Shown: one piece after another, positions 28,827 to 38,624 of the stretch
Numbering within the stretch: the stretch's first letter is position 1
Layout: each line of letters opens with the position of its first letter
Assembly (NCBI RefSeq): GCF_000819865.1
Contig: NZ_CDDF01000017.1
Location: forward strand, 62,001-126,000
Direction of reading: 5' to 3'
Source: Aeromonas eucrenophila
Lineage (GTDB): Bacteria; Pseudomonadota; Gammaproteobacteria; Enterobacterales; Aeromonadaceae
Length of the DNA stretch: 64,000 nucleotides
Notes under the pieces: model-generated
Seen by the model: only the letters and a program-made list of their open reading frames with translations
Told to the model about the DNA's origin: nothing
Database searches by the model: none
Program-made: the position numbers and the translations under genes

Positions 28827-31800
28827 ATGTTGCAACGCCTGCTCTGTCTGATGCTCTGTCTCAGCCTGCTCCCCTTTTTCGCCCAGGCCGATGACGCCAT
28901 CACTCAGGTCGAGGAGTTGCTGCAGAGTGTGCCCAAGACCGACAGCCCGGAGAACCAGCAACTGCGGGAGAGCTACCAGCAGGCGCTGCAGTATGCCCGG
29001 GACGCCCAGCGCTACCGGGAGCAGAGCAAGGCCTATCAGCAGATCCTCATCGACTACCCCAAGGAATCCGCCCGCCTCAAGGAGAGCCTGCACAACTACC
29101 AACCCCAGCCCCGCCCGTCCCTCTCTTCCCTCAAAGAGGAGGCGCTGCACCAGGCCATCAGCCTCAGCAGCAACCGCCAGCTCAACCTGCGCAAGGAGCG
29201 CCAGGCCGTCACCGATAGCCTCAACCAGCTGGAGAGCACGGGCCAGGAGTATCACCTGAGGGTCGACGAGCTGCGCAAGCAGTTGCAGCAGACCCGTGCC
29301 CAGCTCGATCGCCTCAGCTTCAGCAACGAGTCGGATCGCCTGCAGGAGGCCCAACAGCTGGCGGCTCGGCTCAAGGAGCAGAGCCTGTCGGACCGGGTCC
29401 AGATGCTGGAGCTGGAGCAGCTCTCCGCCCAGCAGCGCAACGATCTGGGCAAGTTGAAGCTGCAGGAGCTCAACCTCGCCATCACAGATGAAGACGAATG
29501 GCAGGCCAGCCTGCTCGCCCAGCAGAACCAGTTGCGGCGGGAGAAGACCGAGCAGGCGCTGGCCGAGAGCGAGCGGCTGCGCAAGCAGCTCACCTCGGAC
29601 TTGCCCCTGCTACAGGAGCAGCAGCAACAGAACCAGGCGCTCTCCATCCAGCTCGGCGCGCTGGAAGATCAGATAGAGCGGGTGCAGGACGAACAGCGCG
29701 GGGTCGACAAGTCCCTGTCCGGCCTGAACGATCTCATCAACTCGGTGCGCGAGCAGCTGGAGTGGCTGCAGATAAGCAACGCCTACGGGGAGAACCTGCG
29801 CAGCAAGCTCGCCGACCTGCCCGCCTACTTCCCGTTGGACAAGCTGGAGTCCGCCATCGTCAAGGCACGTATGGCGAAATACCAGTACGAGACCGAGCAG
29901 GATGCCCTCAAGGATCCTGCCCAGATGCGCGACAGTCTGCTGGATGGCGTGACCCTGGACAGGGCCCAGCGCGCCGTGCTCGACAACCTGCTCAAGGCCA
30001 GGCGCCAGCTGCTGACCCGGCTCAACGAGGCCTCCGATACCCTGATCCAGGAGCAGACCCGCCTCAAGCTGGTCTACAGCCGCCAGAACAGCAAGATCGA
30101 CGAGATCCGGGAGATCAGCGCCAGCCACCTGTTCTGGATGCCGGACGTGCGCCCCCTGAGCCCCGCCGTGCTGCTCGGGGTCCCGGCCGCCCTCGGCCTC
30201 GCCCTCAATCCCGCCAACTGGTTGCAACTGCCCAAGGCCATCGCCGAGAACAGCCCCATGAGCCTGACCCTGGCCGGGCTCGGCCTGCTGGTACTGGCCT
30301 GGTGCTGGCTCAAACTGGGCCGCCATCTGACGGAATACAGCAACTACATAGCCCCCCGCATCGGCAAGGTGACTCAGGACAAGTTCAGCCTCACCAGCCG
30401 GCTGCTGATGCGCTCCCTGCTGGCGGCCCTGCCGCTGCCCGCCATGGTGCTGATGCTCCACGGCCTGCTGGACGGCGCCTGGCAATACCCGTTCGCGGTG
30501 GCGGTCGCCCGCGGCCTCGGCGAGATCTGGTTCCTGCTGCTTGCCTTGCTGCTGGCCCGCCATCTGACCCTGGACAAGGGAATATTGATCCTGCACTTTC
30601 GCTGGCAGAAAGAGCGGGTACAGCGGGTGTGGAGCCAGTTTCGGACCCTGCTGCTGGTGCTGATCCCCAGCTTCTTCGTGCAGGGCATGGCGAGCAGCTA
30701 TCAGGAGCACGCCTTCTACGACGCCCTCGGCCGGCTGGCCTTCATCGTCGGCGCGCTCTGGCTGCTGCTGTTCTTCGCCCGCCTCAACCGGGAGCGGCTG
30801 CCGCTCACCTGGGGCCAGGCCGATATGAGCAAGCCTCACCTGCTGCACCACTTCATCTGGAACAGCCTGATGCTGGCCCCCCTGCTGGCGGTGCTCGGCA
30901 CCCTGTTCGGCTACTTCTATACCTCCCGTACCCTGCTGCGCCAGCTGGAGCTGAGCCTGCTGATGGGGCTCGGCTGCCTGCTCGTCTACTATCTGGCACG
31001 GCGCTGGATGCTGATCCAGCGCCGCCGGCTGGCCTTCGATCGCGCCAAGCACAGGCGAGCCGAGATCCTGGCCCAGCGGGAGCGGGACGAGGACGATCTC
31101 AGCTCGGAGATCCCCGATGCGGTGGAGGAGCCAGAGCTGGATCTGGACACCATCAGCGCCCAGTCCCTCGGGCTGGTGCGCACTCTGCTGATGCTGGGCT
31201 TCACCATGCTGGTGGTGGTGCAATGGTCGGATCTCAATTCCGCCTTCAGCTTCCTCAGCAGCATCGAGGTATGGCAGGTGAGCAGCAAGGTGGCCGGCAT
31301 AGAACAACTCTCCGCCATCACCTTGCAGGATCTGATGCTGACCGCCTTCGTCTTTATCCTGACCGTGGTCACCGCCCGCAACCTGCCGGGGCTGATGGAG
31401 CTCACCCTGCTCCAGCATCTGAGCCTCTCCCCCGGCACCGGCTTCGCCCTGACCACGGTCAGCAAGTATCTGGTGCTCTTGATAGGCGCCCTCACCGGCT
31501 TCTCCATGCTCGGCATCGACTGGTCCAAGACCCAGTGGCTGGTGGCGGCACTCTCGGTGGGGCTCGGCTTCGGCCTGCAGGAGATCTTCGCGAACTTCGT
31601 CTCCGGCCTCATCATCCTGTTCGAGAAGCCGATCCGGCTCGGCGACACCGTCACCATCCGGGATCTGACCGGCACCGTCACCAAGATCAAGACGCGAGCC
31701 ACCACTATCGTCGACTGGGACAGGAAGGAGATCATCGTCCCCAACAAGGCGTTCATCACCGAGCAGTTCATCAACTGGTCACTGTCCGATGCCATCACCC

Positions 31801-32093
31801 GGGTCAAGCTGCGCATCCGCATCGGCCTGACCCAGGAGCCCAAGCGGGTGCAGCAGCTGCTGGAGCAGTGCGTGCGTGAATCCACCCTGGTGCTGGATAC
31901 CCCCACTCCGGAGGTGTTCCTGATCGAATTCACCGACTCGGCCCTCATCTACGAGATCCGGCTCTATGTGAACAACATGGACCACAGAATGCCGATCACC
32001 CACGAAGTGCATTCGCTGATCCTGGAGAAACTGCATAACGTCGGCATGCATCTGCCTCATCAGCAAATCGATATCAGAATGAGTCGGGGCTAA
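28827..32093 (+). CDS. mscM: Large mechanosensitive channel MscM (YjeP-like)
   Basis: Osmotic-release channel of 1088 residues. It has a signal peptide (1-20), a long periplasmic coiled coil (about 22-435), a cluster of membrane helices (about 440-700), a cytoplasmic linker (RRRLAFDRAKHRRAEILAQ), and the C-terminal MscS core with pore helix and beta domain (WLVAALSVGLGFGLQEIFAN, KPIRLGDTVTIRDLTG). The sequence resembles E. coli YjeP/MscM over its whole length, more than MscK. In E. coli mscM follows psd; here it is alone. Its last 97 bp are repeated downstream (see the repeat entry). Confidence 0.93.
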   Translation: MLQRLLCLMLCLSLLPFFAQADDAITQVEELLQSVPKTDSPENQQLRESYQQALQYARDAQRYREQSKAYQQILIDYPKESARLKESLHNYQPQPRPSLSSLKEEALHQAISLSSNRQLNLRKERQAVTDSLNQLESTGQEYHLRVDELRKQLQQTRAQLDRLSFSNESDRLQEAQQLAARLKEQSLSDRVQMLELEQLSAQQRNDLGKLKLQELNLAITDEDEWQASLLAQQNQLRREKTEQALAESERLRKQLTSDLPLLQEQQQQNQALSIQLGALEDQIERVQDEQRGVDKSLSGLNDLINSVREQLEWLQISNAYGENLRSKLADLPAYFPLDKLESAIVKARMAKYQYETEQDALKDPAQMRDSLLDGVTLDRAQRAVLDNLLKARRQLLTRLNEASDTLIQEQTRLKLVYSRQNSKIDEIREISASHLFWMPDVRPLSPAVLLGVPAALGLALNPANWLQLPKAIAENSPMSLTLAGLGLLVLAWCWLKLGRHLTEYSNYIAPRIGKVTQDKFSLTSRLLMRSLLAALPLPAMVLMLHGLLDGAWQYPFAVAVARGLGEIWFLLLALLLARHLTLDKGILILHFRWQKERVQRVWSQFRTLLLVLIPSFFVQGMASSYQEHAFYDALGRLAFIVGALWLLLFFARLNRERLPLTWGQADMSKPHLLHHFIWNSLMLAPLLAVLGTLFGYFYTSRTLLRQLELSLLMGLGCLLVYYLARRWMLIQRRRLAFDRAKHRRAEILAQRERDEDDLSSEIPDAVEEPELDLDTISAQSLGLVRTLLMLGFTMLVVVQWSDLNSAFSFLSSIEVWQVSSKVAGIEQLSAITLQDLMLTAFVFILTVVTARNLPGLMELTLLQHLSLSPGTGFALTTVSKYLVLLIGALTGFSMLGIDWSKTQWLVAALSVGLGFGLQEIFANFVSGLIILFEKPIRLGDTVTIRDLTGTVTKIKTRATTIVDWDRKEIIVPNKAFITEQFINWSLSDAITRVKLRIRIGLTQEPKRVQQLLEQCVRESTLVLDTPTPEVFLIEFTDSALIYEIRLYVNNMDHRMPITHEVHSLILEKLHNVGMHLPHQQIDIRMSRG

Positions 32094-32354
32094 CCCCAGG
32101 GCACAGAGGATCACCGAATGTCTCATGCACCCATGAAGTCCATTCGCTGATCCTGGAGAAACTGCATAACGTCGGCATGCATCTACCCCATCAGCAGATC
32201 GATATCAGAATGAGCCGGGGCTAACCCCAGGGCACAGAGGATCACCGAATGTCTCATGCACCCACGAGGTCCATTCGCTGATCCTGGAGAAACTGCATAA
32301 CGTCGGCATGCATCTGCCCCATCAGCAGATCGATATCAGGATGAGCCGGGGCTG
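31997..32354 (+). repeat. 131-bp tandem array made from the 3' end of mscM
   Basis: Copy 1 (31997-32127) is the last 97 bp of mscM plus 34 bp of downstream DNA. Copy 2 (32128-32258) and partial copy 3 (32259-32354) follow with the same 131-bp period and only a few substitutions. The period is not a multiple of three. Each copy still ends GCCGGGGCT or GTCGGGGCT before a stop (TAA, TAA, TGA). Together with the palindrome that follows, it fills the gap between mscM and the phosphodiesterase gene. Confidence 0.95.
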
Positions 32355-32364
32355 ATAGGATAGC

Positions 32365-32438
32365 GGTGCAATTCACGTTGTTCATTGCACCCTACGGGGC
32401 TGGTAGGGTGCAACAAGCGCAGCGCAGCGCCGTGCACC
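32365..32438. repeat. Palindromic GTAGGGTGCA-type intergenic element
   Basis: Inverted arms TTGCACCCTAC (32385-32395) and GTAGGGTGCAA (32403-32413) enclose a 7-nt loop, nested inside GGTGCA (32365) and TGCACC (32433). The region with GCGCAGCGCAGCGC resembles dispersed palindromic repeats built on GTAGGGTGCA that occur in many proteobacterial genomes. It may also act as an RNA hairpin downstream of mscM. Confidence 0.65.
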
Positions 32439-32462
32439 AACATCAACAACAGGAGCCATACA

Positions 32463-33140
32463 ATGCAGATCATTGCCCATCGCGGGGCCAGCGGGCTGGC
32501 GCCGGAGAACACCCTCAAGGCGATGGCGCTGGCCATCGAACTCGGGGCCAGCGCCATCGAGCTCGACGTGCAGCAGGCCGATGGCGAGTTGTGGGTATTC
32601 CACGACAGGCGTCTGGAACGCTGCACCGATGGCCACGGGGTGCTCGCCCAGCAGTCCGCCGCCTATCTGGCAACGCTGGATGCGGGCGAAGGGGAGCGGA
32701 TCCCGACCCTATGGCAGGTGATGAGCCTGATTGCGGGGCGCTGCGAGCTGCACATCGAGCTCAAGGGCCCTCATACCGCCGAGGCGGTGGCGACCCTGAC
32801 CCGGCGGGCCGAGTCTGAGCTTGGCTTCACCCCCGCTCAGTGGGTCATCTCCTCCTTCCATCATCCGGAGCTGGCGCGTTTCGCCCGGTTGCGACCCGAG
32901 CTGCGCCTCGGCGCCCTGACCGCCAACCTGCCGCTGCAACATGCCCGCTTTGCCGAGCAACTGGGGGCTTGGTCTCTCAATTGCGATGTGGATTTTGTCG
33001 ACGCCGAGCTGGTGGCGGATGCCCACCGGCGAGGGTTGAGAGTCCTGGTCTACACCGTCGATGAGGTGAGTGACCGAGACACACTCGCAGCCATGGGTGT
33101 CGATGGTATCTTTACCAACCGCCCAGATCGATTCAGCTGA
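32463..33140 (+). CDS. Glycerophosphodiester phosphodiesterase
   Basis: GDPD-family TIM-barrel enzyme of 225 residues that cleaves glycerophosphodiesters to glycerol 3-phosphate and an alcohol. The signature starts MQIIAHRGASGLAPENT, with catalytic His6 and Arg7, followed by ELDVQQADGELWVFHDRRLER containing the second catalytic His and the metal-binding acids. There is no signal peptide, so it is cytoplasmic like UgpQ. ATG 32463 has AGGAG 8 bp upstream. The frame opens further upstream, but that part encodes the palindromic repeat and was excluded. Confidence 0.9.
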   Translation: MQIIAHRGASGLAPENTLKAMALAIELGASAIELDVQQADGELWVFHDRRLERCTDGHGVLAQQSAAYLATLDAGEGERIPTLWQVMSLIAGRCELHIELKGPHTAEAVATLTRRAESELGFTPAQWVISSFHHPELARFARLRPELRLGALTANLPLQHARFAEQLGAWSLNCDVDFVDAELVADAHRRGLRVLVYTVDEVSDRDTLAAMGVDGIFTNRPDRFS

Positions 33141-33205
33141 GTATTGACGCGCCCTGGCGGGCCATAGGAAGGTGAAAAAAACGGAAAAATAAGTGCGCAT
33201 CGGGA

Positions 33206-33232
33206 TACATAAAGTGCAATCCAGGCCGATAC
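33206..33232 (+). promoter_or_regulatory. Candidate sigma-28 (FliA) promoter of the dCACHE chemoreceptor
   Basis: TACA (33206-33209), a 15-bp spacer and GCCGATAC (33225-33232) match the flagellar consensus TAAA-N15-GCCGATAA at 10 of 12 positions. It lies about 65 bp upstream of the chemoreceptor start, which fits control with the chemotaxis regulon. Confidence 0.6.
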
Positions 33233-33296
33233 AAAATAGGCCAATAACAATAACAAACACCGCAGATCTCAGACTGACGCTCACAAGGATGTAACT

Positions 33297-35174
33297 ATGA
33301 ATCTATCCATCAAGAACAAGCTGGTCCTCGCCATCGGGGCCATCATTTTGGTTATTACGGGCTTGCAAGTCTGGTACAACACCACCCAGCTGCGCAGTGA
33401 AACCCAGCGGCTGATCTGGAGCTTCATCGACGACAGCTCGGCCTCCAACGTCAAAGGCATCTCCCGCTGGCTGGATGCCCGCATCAACCTGGTCACCGCC
33501 ACCAAGGAGGCCTTCGCCAAGGAAGATGAACCCATCAGCCACCTCGCCCAGTCCATGAACGCGGGCAACTTCGATCTGGTCTACGTGGGCACCAAAGAAG
33601 GCCGGATGATCCAGAGCAAGCCGACCGACTTGCCGGCAGACTATGATCCCCGCCAACGCCCCTGGTACAAAGACGCCACGGCGGCGGGCAAATCGATCGT
33701 CACCTCCCCCTATGCCGACGCTGGCACCAACCAGCTCATCATCACCATCGCCGAGCCCTTCACCCGCGGCAACACCCAGGGGGTGATCGCCGGTGACGTC
33801 TCCATCGATGGTCTGGTGCGGGACGTGCTGGCCATGAACTCCGAGGGCACCTACGCCATCCTGGTGGACAGCAACGGCACCATCATCGCCCACCCGGACA
33901 AGGCGCTGACCCTCAAGCAGGCCACTGCCATCTCCCCCGAGCTGACCGCCGCCAAGGTCAACGAGCTGGCCCATGACAACACCATCTCCGAGATGGAAAT
34001 CAGCGGCAAGGCGAGCGTGTTCGATCTCACCGAGATCCCCAACACCAACTGGTACTTCGGCATCGTGGTGGACGAGGCCGTGGCCTATCAGTCCGTCTCC
34101 CGCATGGTCACCTCCGCCCTGCTGCAGGGACTGCTGACCATCCTCATCGTCGCGGGCTTCTCCTACGTGGCCATCAACGGCTCCCTGGCACCGCTCAAGA
34201 CCCTGGGTGAGGCCATCGCGGATCTCTCCCGCGGCAACGGCGATCTGACCCGCCGCATCAAGATCGAGCGTGAAGACGAGGTCGGCACCGTCGCCAAGCA
34301 CGTCAACACCTTCATCGAGCGCATCCACGTGATGGTGCAGGACATCTCCAACTCCTCGGGGCAGCTCAATCAGCAGGCCAGGTCGTCCCACGACATGGCG
34401 GAAAAATCCAACCAGGGGCTGGCGCGCCAGCAGAACGAGATCTCCCAGATTGCAACTGCGGTGCACGAGATGTCCGCCACTGCGGTGGAGGTGGCAAGCA
34501 ACGCCGAGCAGACCGCCGAGGCGGCCCGCAGCAGCTCCAGCAGCTGTGAACACGGCAAGCAGGTGATCGCCCGCAACCAGCGCTCCATCACGGATCTGGC
34601 GACCCAGGTCAAGCAGGCCTCCGGCATCATCCAGGAGCTGGAGAAGAACGCGCAGGAGATTAATACCATCCTCTCCACCATCCAGGGCATCGCCGAGCAG
34701 ACCAACCTGCTGGCGCTGAACGCCGCCATCGAGGCCGCCCGGGCCGGTGAACAGGGCCGTGGTTTCGCGGTGGTGGCCGACGAGGTACGGGTGCTGTCCC
34801 AGCGCACTCACAGCTCCACCGTCGAGATCCGCAGCATGATCGAAACCCTGCAACGCAACACCCAGGGCGCCGTCAGCACCATGCACGAGGGCCAGCTGCT
34901 GGCGCAGAACAGCGTGGAGGATGCGAACGATGCCACTCAGGCACTGGAGCAGATCACCACCTCCATCAACCAGATCTCCGACATGGCGACCCAGATCTCC
35001 AGCGCCGCCGAGGAGCAACGGGCGGTGACCGACGAGGTCAGCCGCAACATCCAGGCGGTCAAGGACGTCTCCGACGAGCTGGCGGTGGATGCCGACAGTT
35101 CCCGCAATCTGTCGGCTCAACTTAAAAATATTTCAGGTGAGCTGAACAATCAGGTCGGCATGTTCCGCATCTGA
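33297..35174 (+). CDS. Methyl-accepting chemotaxis protein with dCACHE sensor
   Basis: Chemoreceptor of 625 residues. The first membrane helix is at about 8-28, the double-CACHE periplasmic sensor at about 30-270, the second helix at about 275-297, followed by HAMP and the signalling domain with the [20 protein letters not shown] tip. The distal sensor module has Tyr116, Arg121, Trp123, Tyr124, Tyr139, Asp141 and Asp167, spaced as in amino-acid-binding dCACHE receptors such as PctA. I therefore infer an amino-acid ligand. ATG 33297 follows an AAGGA ribosome site. Confidence 0.92.
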   Translation: MNLSIKNKLVLAIGAIILVITGLQVWYNTTQLRSETQRLIWSFIDDSSASNVKGISRWLDARINLVTATKEAFAKEDEPISHLAQSMNAGNFDLVYVGTKEGRMIQSKPTDLPADYDPRQRPWYKDATAAGKSIVTSPYADAGTNQLIITIAEPFTRGNTQGVIAGDVSIDGLVRDVLAMNSEGTYAILVDSNGTIIAHPDKALTLKQATAISPELTAAKVNELAHDNTISEMEISGKASVFDLTEIPNTNWYFGIVVDEAVAYQSVSRMVTSALLQGLLTILIVAGFSYVAINGSLAPLKTLGEAIADLSRGNGDLTRRIKIEREDEVGTVAKHVNTFIERIHVMVQDISNSSGQLNQQARSSHDMAEKSNQGLARQQNEISQIATAVHEMSATAVEVASNAEQTAEAARSSSSSCEHGKQVIARNQRSITDLATQVKQASGIIQELEKNAQEINTILSTIQGIAEQTNLLALNAAIEAARAGEQGRGFAVVADEVRVLSQRTHSSTVEIRSMIETLQRNTQGAVSTMHEGQLLAQNSVEDANDATQALEQITTSINQISDMATQISSAAEEQRAVTDEVSRNIQAVKDVSDELAVDADSSRNLSAQLKNISGELNNQVGMFRI

Positions 35175-35187
35175 GACCATTCAAACC

Positions 35188-35213
35188 AAGGGGCCATCCA
35201 GGCCCCTTTTTTT
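35188..35213 (+). terminator. Terminator of the dCACHE chemoreceptor gene
   Basis: Stem AAGGGGCC/GGCCCCTT, 5-nt loop, then seven T, 14 bp after the stop. Confidence 0.92.
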
Positions 35214-35689
35214 CGTAAAAACCCTTTTGTTTCAGTAGTTATTACCAGATGACCACCCCGGTCATTTTTGTGACGGTCCTCTCCATTCAGGTCACATACA
35301 GCCTGCCTGCGCGTTACCTCAGCTATATTCGCATTACTTTTTTGAAGTCTTGTCTGGCACAAAAAGCGTGAGAATAATTATTATTAAATATTTTTGATAA
35401 AAAACTTAAAAACTTTAGGGGTAATACCTAAAAAGAGAGGCATTTCTCATTTTTTTGAAAGAAAACTACATATAATCTTGGGGTTAAAATAACCATAGCA
35501 ATGATTACGGCTGATCCGGATGACTGATGGATGGCGATAATGACGGCGTTTTTATCCAAGGAATGGGGTGGTTACAGTAAAAACCACCATTGCCACGCAC
35601 TAAAACAAACCAGTTTGACTTGCATCAAGCCTGAATTTTTTTAATCGAGCAAAATCGTGCCCAGCAAATCTATCCCTAAGGAGGCAGAT
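35214..35689. other. AT-rich regulatory region upstream of frdABCD
   Basis: No gene is visible in this 476-bp stretch. Positions 35375-35500 are markedly AT-rich (runs such as TTATTATTAAATATTTTTGATAA), unlike the GC-rich surroundings, which suggests bent DNA or an H-NS-type binding region. An inverted repeat GGTGGTT/AACCACC lies at about 35567-35589. An FNR-like site sits at 35615-35628. Confidence 0.6.
35615..35628 (+). promoter_or_regulatory. FNR-like binding site upstream of frdA
   Basis: TTGAC-TTGC-ATCAA matches the FNR consensus TTGAT-N4-ATCAA at 9 of 10 positions. It lies about 75 bp upstream of the frdA start. Fumarate reductase operons are classic FNR-activated targets, so anaerobic activation is likely. 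The exact transcription start is not evident. Confidence 0.7.
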
Positions 35690-37474
35690 GTGGATATTAT
35701 CAAGACCGATGTCGCCATCATCGGTGCCGGTGGTGGTGGCCTGCGTGCCGCTATCGCCATAGCAGAGGCCCACCCTGATCTGGAGATCGCCCTGATCTCC
35801 AAGGTTTACCCTATGCGCAGCCACACAGTGGCCGCAGAAGGTGGCGCCGCCGGCGTCGTCCGTGATGATGACTCCCTCGAAAACCACTTCAACGACACCG
35901 TATCCGGTGGCGACTGGTTGTGTGAACAAGACGTCGTGGACTACTTCGTCAACAACGCCACCAAGGAGATGGTTCAGCTGGAGCACTGGGGTTGCCCCTG
36001 GAGCCGTAAGCCGGATGGCAAGGCCAACGTACGCGCCTTCGGCGGGATGAAGATCCCCCGCACCTGGTTCGCGGCCGACAAGTCCGGTTTCCACATCCTG
36101 CACACCCTGTTCCAGACCTCCATCAAGTACCCGAGCATCAAGCGCTTCGACGAGCACTTCTGCATGGACTTGATCGTGGAAGATGGCCGCGTGCAAGGGG
36201 TGCTGACCTTCGACATCCAGAACGGCATCACCCGCTTCATCCAGGCCAAGTCCGTCATTCTGGCCACCGGTGGCGCCGGTCGCGTGTATCGCTACAACAC
36301 CAACGGTGGCATCGTCACCGGTGACGGCATGGCGCTGGCCTACCGCCACGGCGTGCCCCTGCGCGACATGGAATTCGTCCAGTATCACCCGACCGGTCTG
36401 CCGGGCACCGGCATCCTGATGACCGAAGGTTGTCGTGGTGAGGGTGGCATCCTGCTCAACAAGGATGGCTACCGCTACCTGCAAGACTACGGCTTGGGCC
36501 CGGAAACCCCGGTCGGCCAGCCGAAGAACAAACACATGGAGCTGGGTCCCCGCGACCGCCTCTCCCAGGCATTCTGGCAAGAGCAGCAGAAAGGCCGCGT
36601 GATCCAGGGCCCCATGGGCGACGTGGTTCACCTCGACCTGCGCCACCTCGGCGAGAAATATCTGAAAGAGCGTCTGCCCTTCATCTGCGAGCTGGCCAAG
36701 GCCTACGTGGGTGTGGATCCGGTCAAGGAGCCGATCCCGGTCCGTCCGACCGCCCACTACACCATGGGTGGCATCGAGACCAACGGCCAGTGCGCCACTC
36801 GCATGCCGGGTCTGTATGCCCTCGGCGAGTGTGCCTCCGTCGGTCTGCACGGTGCGAACCGTCTGGGCTCCAACTCCCTGTCCGAGATAGTGGTATTCGG
36901 CAAGGTAGCGGGCGAGCATGCCGGTGAATTCGCCAAGACCCAGGCCCACGGCGACACCGCCGCCCTGGCCGCCAAGGCCGAGGCCTTGATCAAGCAGCAC
37001 CTCTCCTTGCTCGACATCGACGGCACCGAAAACCCGGCCGATATCCGCAACGAGCTGGGCATGTCCATGGAAGCCGGGGTCGGTATCTACCGTACCGAAG
37101 AGCTGATGCAGGGCACCATCGACAAGATCAACGAGCTGAAAGCCCGTTACAAGAAGGTCAAGATCAACGACAAGTCCTCCGTCTTCAACACCGATCTGCT
37201 GTACGCCATCGAGCTGGGCTACATGCTGGACGTGGCCGAAGCCATGGCGCACTCCGCCATCAACCGCAAAGAGTCTCGTGGTTCCCACCAGCGTCTGGAC
37301 GGTTACGAGGATCGCGACGACGTGAACTTCCTCAAGCACACCCTCTCCTTCTACAACCAGGAAGGCGTCCCGACCATCGATTACTCCGATGTGAAGATCA
37401 CTAAATCCCAACCGGCAAAACGTGTGTACGGTTCCGAGGGTGAGAAACAAGACGAGGCTAAGAAGAATGGCTGA
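35690..37474 (+). CDS. frdA: Fumarate reductase flavoprotein subunit FrdA
   Basis: Catalytic subunit (594 residues) of the menaquinol:fumarate reductase used in anaerobic respiration. The FAD-binding [12 protein letters not shown] is near the N-terminus; the covalent FAD ligand is His45 in [10 protein letters not shown]; the active-site region HPTGLPGTG and RxxH-type [16 protein letters not shown] segment are present. I chose GTG 35690, with a near-perfect AAGGAGG 6 bp upstream and alignment to E. coli MQTFQADLAIVGAG; a GTG at 35657 gives a longer, unaligned N-terminus. The gene overlaps frdB by 8 bp. Confidence 0.95.
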   Translation: MDIIKTDVAIIGAGGGGLRAAIAIAEAHPDLEIALISKVYPMRSHTVAAEGGAAGVVRDDDSLENHFNDTVSGGDWLCEQDVVDYFVNNATKEMVQLEHWGCPWSRKPDGKANVRAFGGMKIPRTWFAADKSGFHILHTLFQTSIKYPSIKRFDEHFCMDLIVEDGRVQGVLTFDIQNGITRFIQAKSVILATGGAGRVYRYNTNGGIVTGDGMALAYRHGVPLRDMEFVQYHPTGLPGTGILMTEGCRGEGGILLNKDGYRYLQDYGLGPETPVGQPKNKHMELGPRDRLSQAFWQEQQKGRVIQGPMGDVVHLDLRHLGEKYLKERLPFICELAKAYVGVDPVKEPIPVRPTAHYTMGGIETNGQCATRMPGLYALGECASVGLHGANRLGSNSLSEIVVFGKVAGEHAGEFAKTQAHGDTAALAAKAEALIKQHLSLLDIDGTENPADIRNELGMSMEAGVGIYRTEELMQGTIDKINELKARYKKVKINDKSSVFNTDLLYAIELGYMLDVAEAMAHSAINRKESRGSHQRLDGYEDRDDVNFLKHTLSFYNQEGVPTIDYSDVKITKSQPAKRVYGSEGEKQDEAKKNG

Positions 37475-38201
37475 GATGATCGAAATTGAGATCCTGCGCT
37501 ACCGACCGGAGCAGGACAACGAGCCCTGGATGCAGACCTTCCAGGTTCCTTACCTGAAAGAGATGTCCCTGCTGGACGCGCTGCAGTACATCAAGGATCA
37601 GCTGGACTCCACCCTGAGCTTCCGCTGGTCCTGCCGGATGGCGATCTGCGGCTCCTGCGGCATGATGGTCAACGGCATTCCGAAGCTGGGCTGCAAGACC
37701 TTCCTGCGGGACTACCTGCCGGGCAAGATGAAGATCGAGCCGCTCAACAACTTCCCGATCGAACGCGATCTGGTGGTCGACATGTCCGACTTCATCGAGA
37801 AGCTGGAGAGCATCAAGCCCTACATCATCCCGTCTGAGCCGCGCAACCTGTGCGATGGCGAGTACATCCAGACCCCGGCTGACATGGCGAAGTATCACCA
37901 GTTCTCCATGTGCATCAACTGTGGTCTGTGCTACGCCGCCTGCCCGCAGTACGGCATCAACAAGAAGTTCACCGGTCCTGCGGCACTGGCACTGGCCTAT
38001 CGCTACAACGCCGACAACCGCGATGGCGCGTCCAAGGAGCGGATGAAGATCCTCAGCCAGGACGAAGGCGTCTGGGGCTGTACCTTCGTGGGCTACTGTT
38101 CCGACGTCTGTCCGAAGGGCGTGGATCCGGCCGCCGCCATCCAGCTTGGCAAGGTCGAGAGCGCCAAGGACTACATGATCGCCATGTTCAAGCCGGATTG
38201 A
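37467..38201 (+). CDS. frdB: Fumarate reductase iron-sulfur subunit FrdB
   Basis: Electron-transfer subunit of 244 residues, the same length as in E. coli. The [2Fe-2S] cysteines lie in [18 protein letters not shown] plus the later LGCKTF, and the ferredoxin-like [4Fe-4S]/[3Fe-4S] motifs are [12 protein letters not shown] and [14 protein letters not shown]. The start [12 protein letters not shown] overlaps the frdA stop (ATGGCTGA), which shows coupling. An in-frame ATG further upstream (37422) is inside frdA and was rejected. Confidence 0.95.
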   Translation: MAEMIEIEILRYRPEQDNEPWMQTFQVPYLKEMSLLDALQYIKDQLDSTLSFRWSCRMAICGSCGMMVNGIPKLGCKTFLRDYLPGKMKIEPLNNFPIERDLVVDMSDFIEKLESIKPYIIPSEPRNLCDGEYIQTPADMAKYHQFSMCINCGLCYAACPQYGINKKFTGPAALALAYRYNADNRDGASKERMKILSQDEGVWGCTFVGYCSDVCPKGVDPAAAIQLGKVESAKDYMIAMFKPD

Positions 38202-38217
38202 GACCAGGAGTGAGACC

Positions 38218-38616
38218 ATGAACAACACCAATAGCAAACGTAAGCCCTACGTGCGCGAAATGAAGAAAGACTGGTGGCTGAAGAACGCCTTCTATACCGG
38301 TTACATGATCCGCGAAGGCACCAGTATCTTCGTCTCCATCTACGCCGTGGTGCTGATGTGGGGGCTGATGCGCCTGGTCCAGGGTCAGGAAGCGTTCAAC
38401 GGCTGGCTGGAATCCCTGCAGAGCCCGGTAGCCATCCTGTTCCACGTCATCGCACTGGCAGCCTGCCTGTTCCACGCCAAGACCTGGTTCGCCCTGGCGC
38501 CCAAGGCCATGCGCATCTTCCGCGGTGAAGACCTGGTGCCGGAGAAGCCGATTGTCATCGCCCAGTACGTGGCACTGGCGGTGGTATCCCTGCTGATCCT
38601 GATCATCGTGGCTTGA
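38218..38616 (+). CDS. frdC: Fumarate reductase membrane anchor FrdC
   Basis: Membrane subunit of 132 residues with three helices (about 30-52, 65-90, 108-130) that anchors FrdAB and binds menaquinol. The N-terminus RKPYVREMKKDWWLKNAFYT is typical of FrdC and includes the conserved basic residues facing the cytoplasm. It starts 16 bp after frdB with an AGGAG site. Confidence 0.94.
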   Translation: MNNTNSKRKPYVREMKKDWWLKNAFYTGYMIREGTSIFVSIYAVVLMWGLMRLVQGQEAFNGWLESLQSPVAILFHVIALAACLFHAKTWFALAPKAMRIFRGEDLVPEKPIVIAQYVALAVVSLLILIIVA

Positions 38617-38624
38617 GGAGATAA

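Noticed and set aside
29610..31418. 602-residue minus-strand frame antisense to mscM
   Set aside because: Gln/Glu/His-rich antisense shadow of a coiled-coil region.
29498..31879. 793-residue plus-strand frame inside mscM
   Set aside because: Out of frame with mscM, Pro/Ala/Arg-rich and without any domain; mscM matches its family over its full length.
32094..32354. Repeats after mscM considered as a CRISPR array or small ORFs
   Set aside because: The 131-bp units are contiguous, without spacers, and are copies of the mscM end; no start codon or ribosome site opens a frame in them.
33303..35120. 605-residue minus-strand frame antisense to the dCACHE chemoreceptor
   Set aside because: Gly/Val/His-rich shadow; the sense strand encodes a full receptor.
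35600..37450. 616-residue minus-strand frame antisense to frdA
   Set aside because: frdA matches its family throughout, so the antisense frame is a codon-bias shadow.
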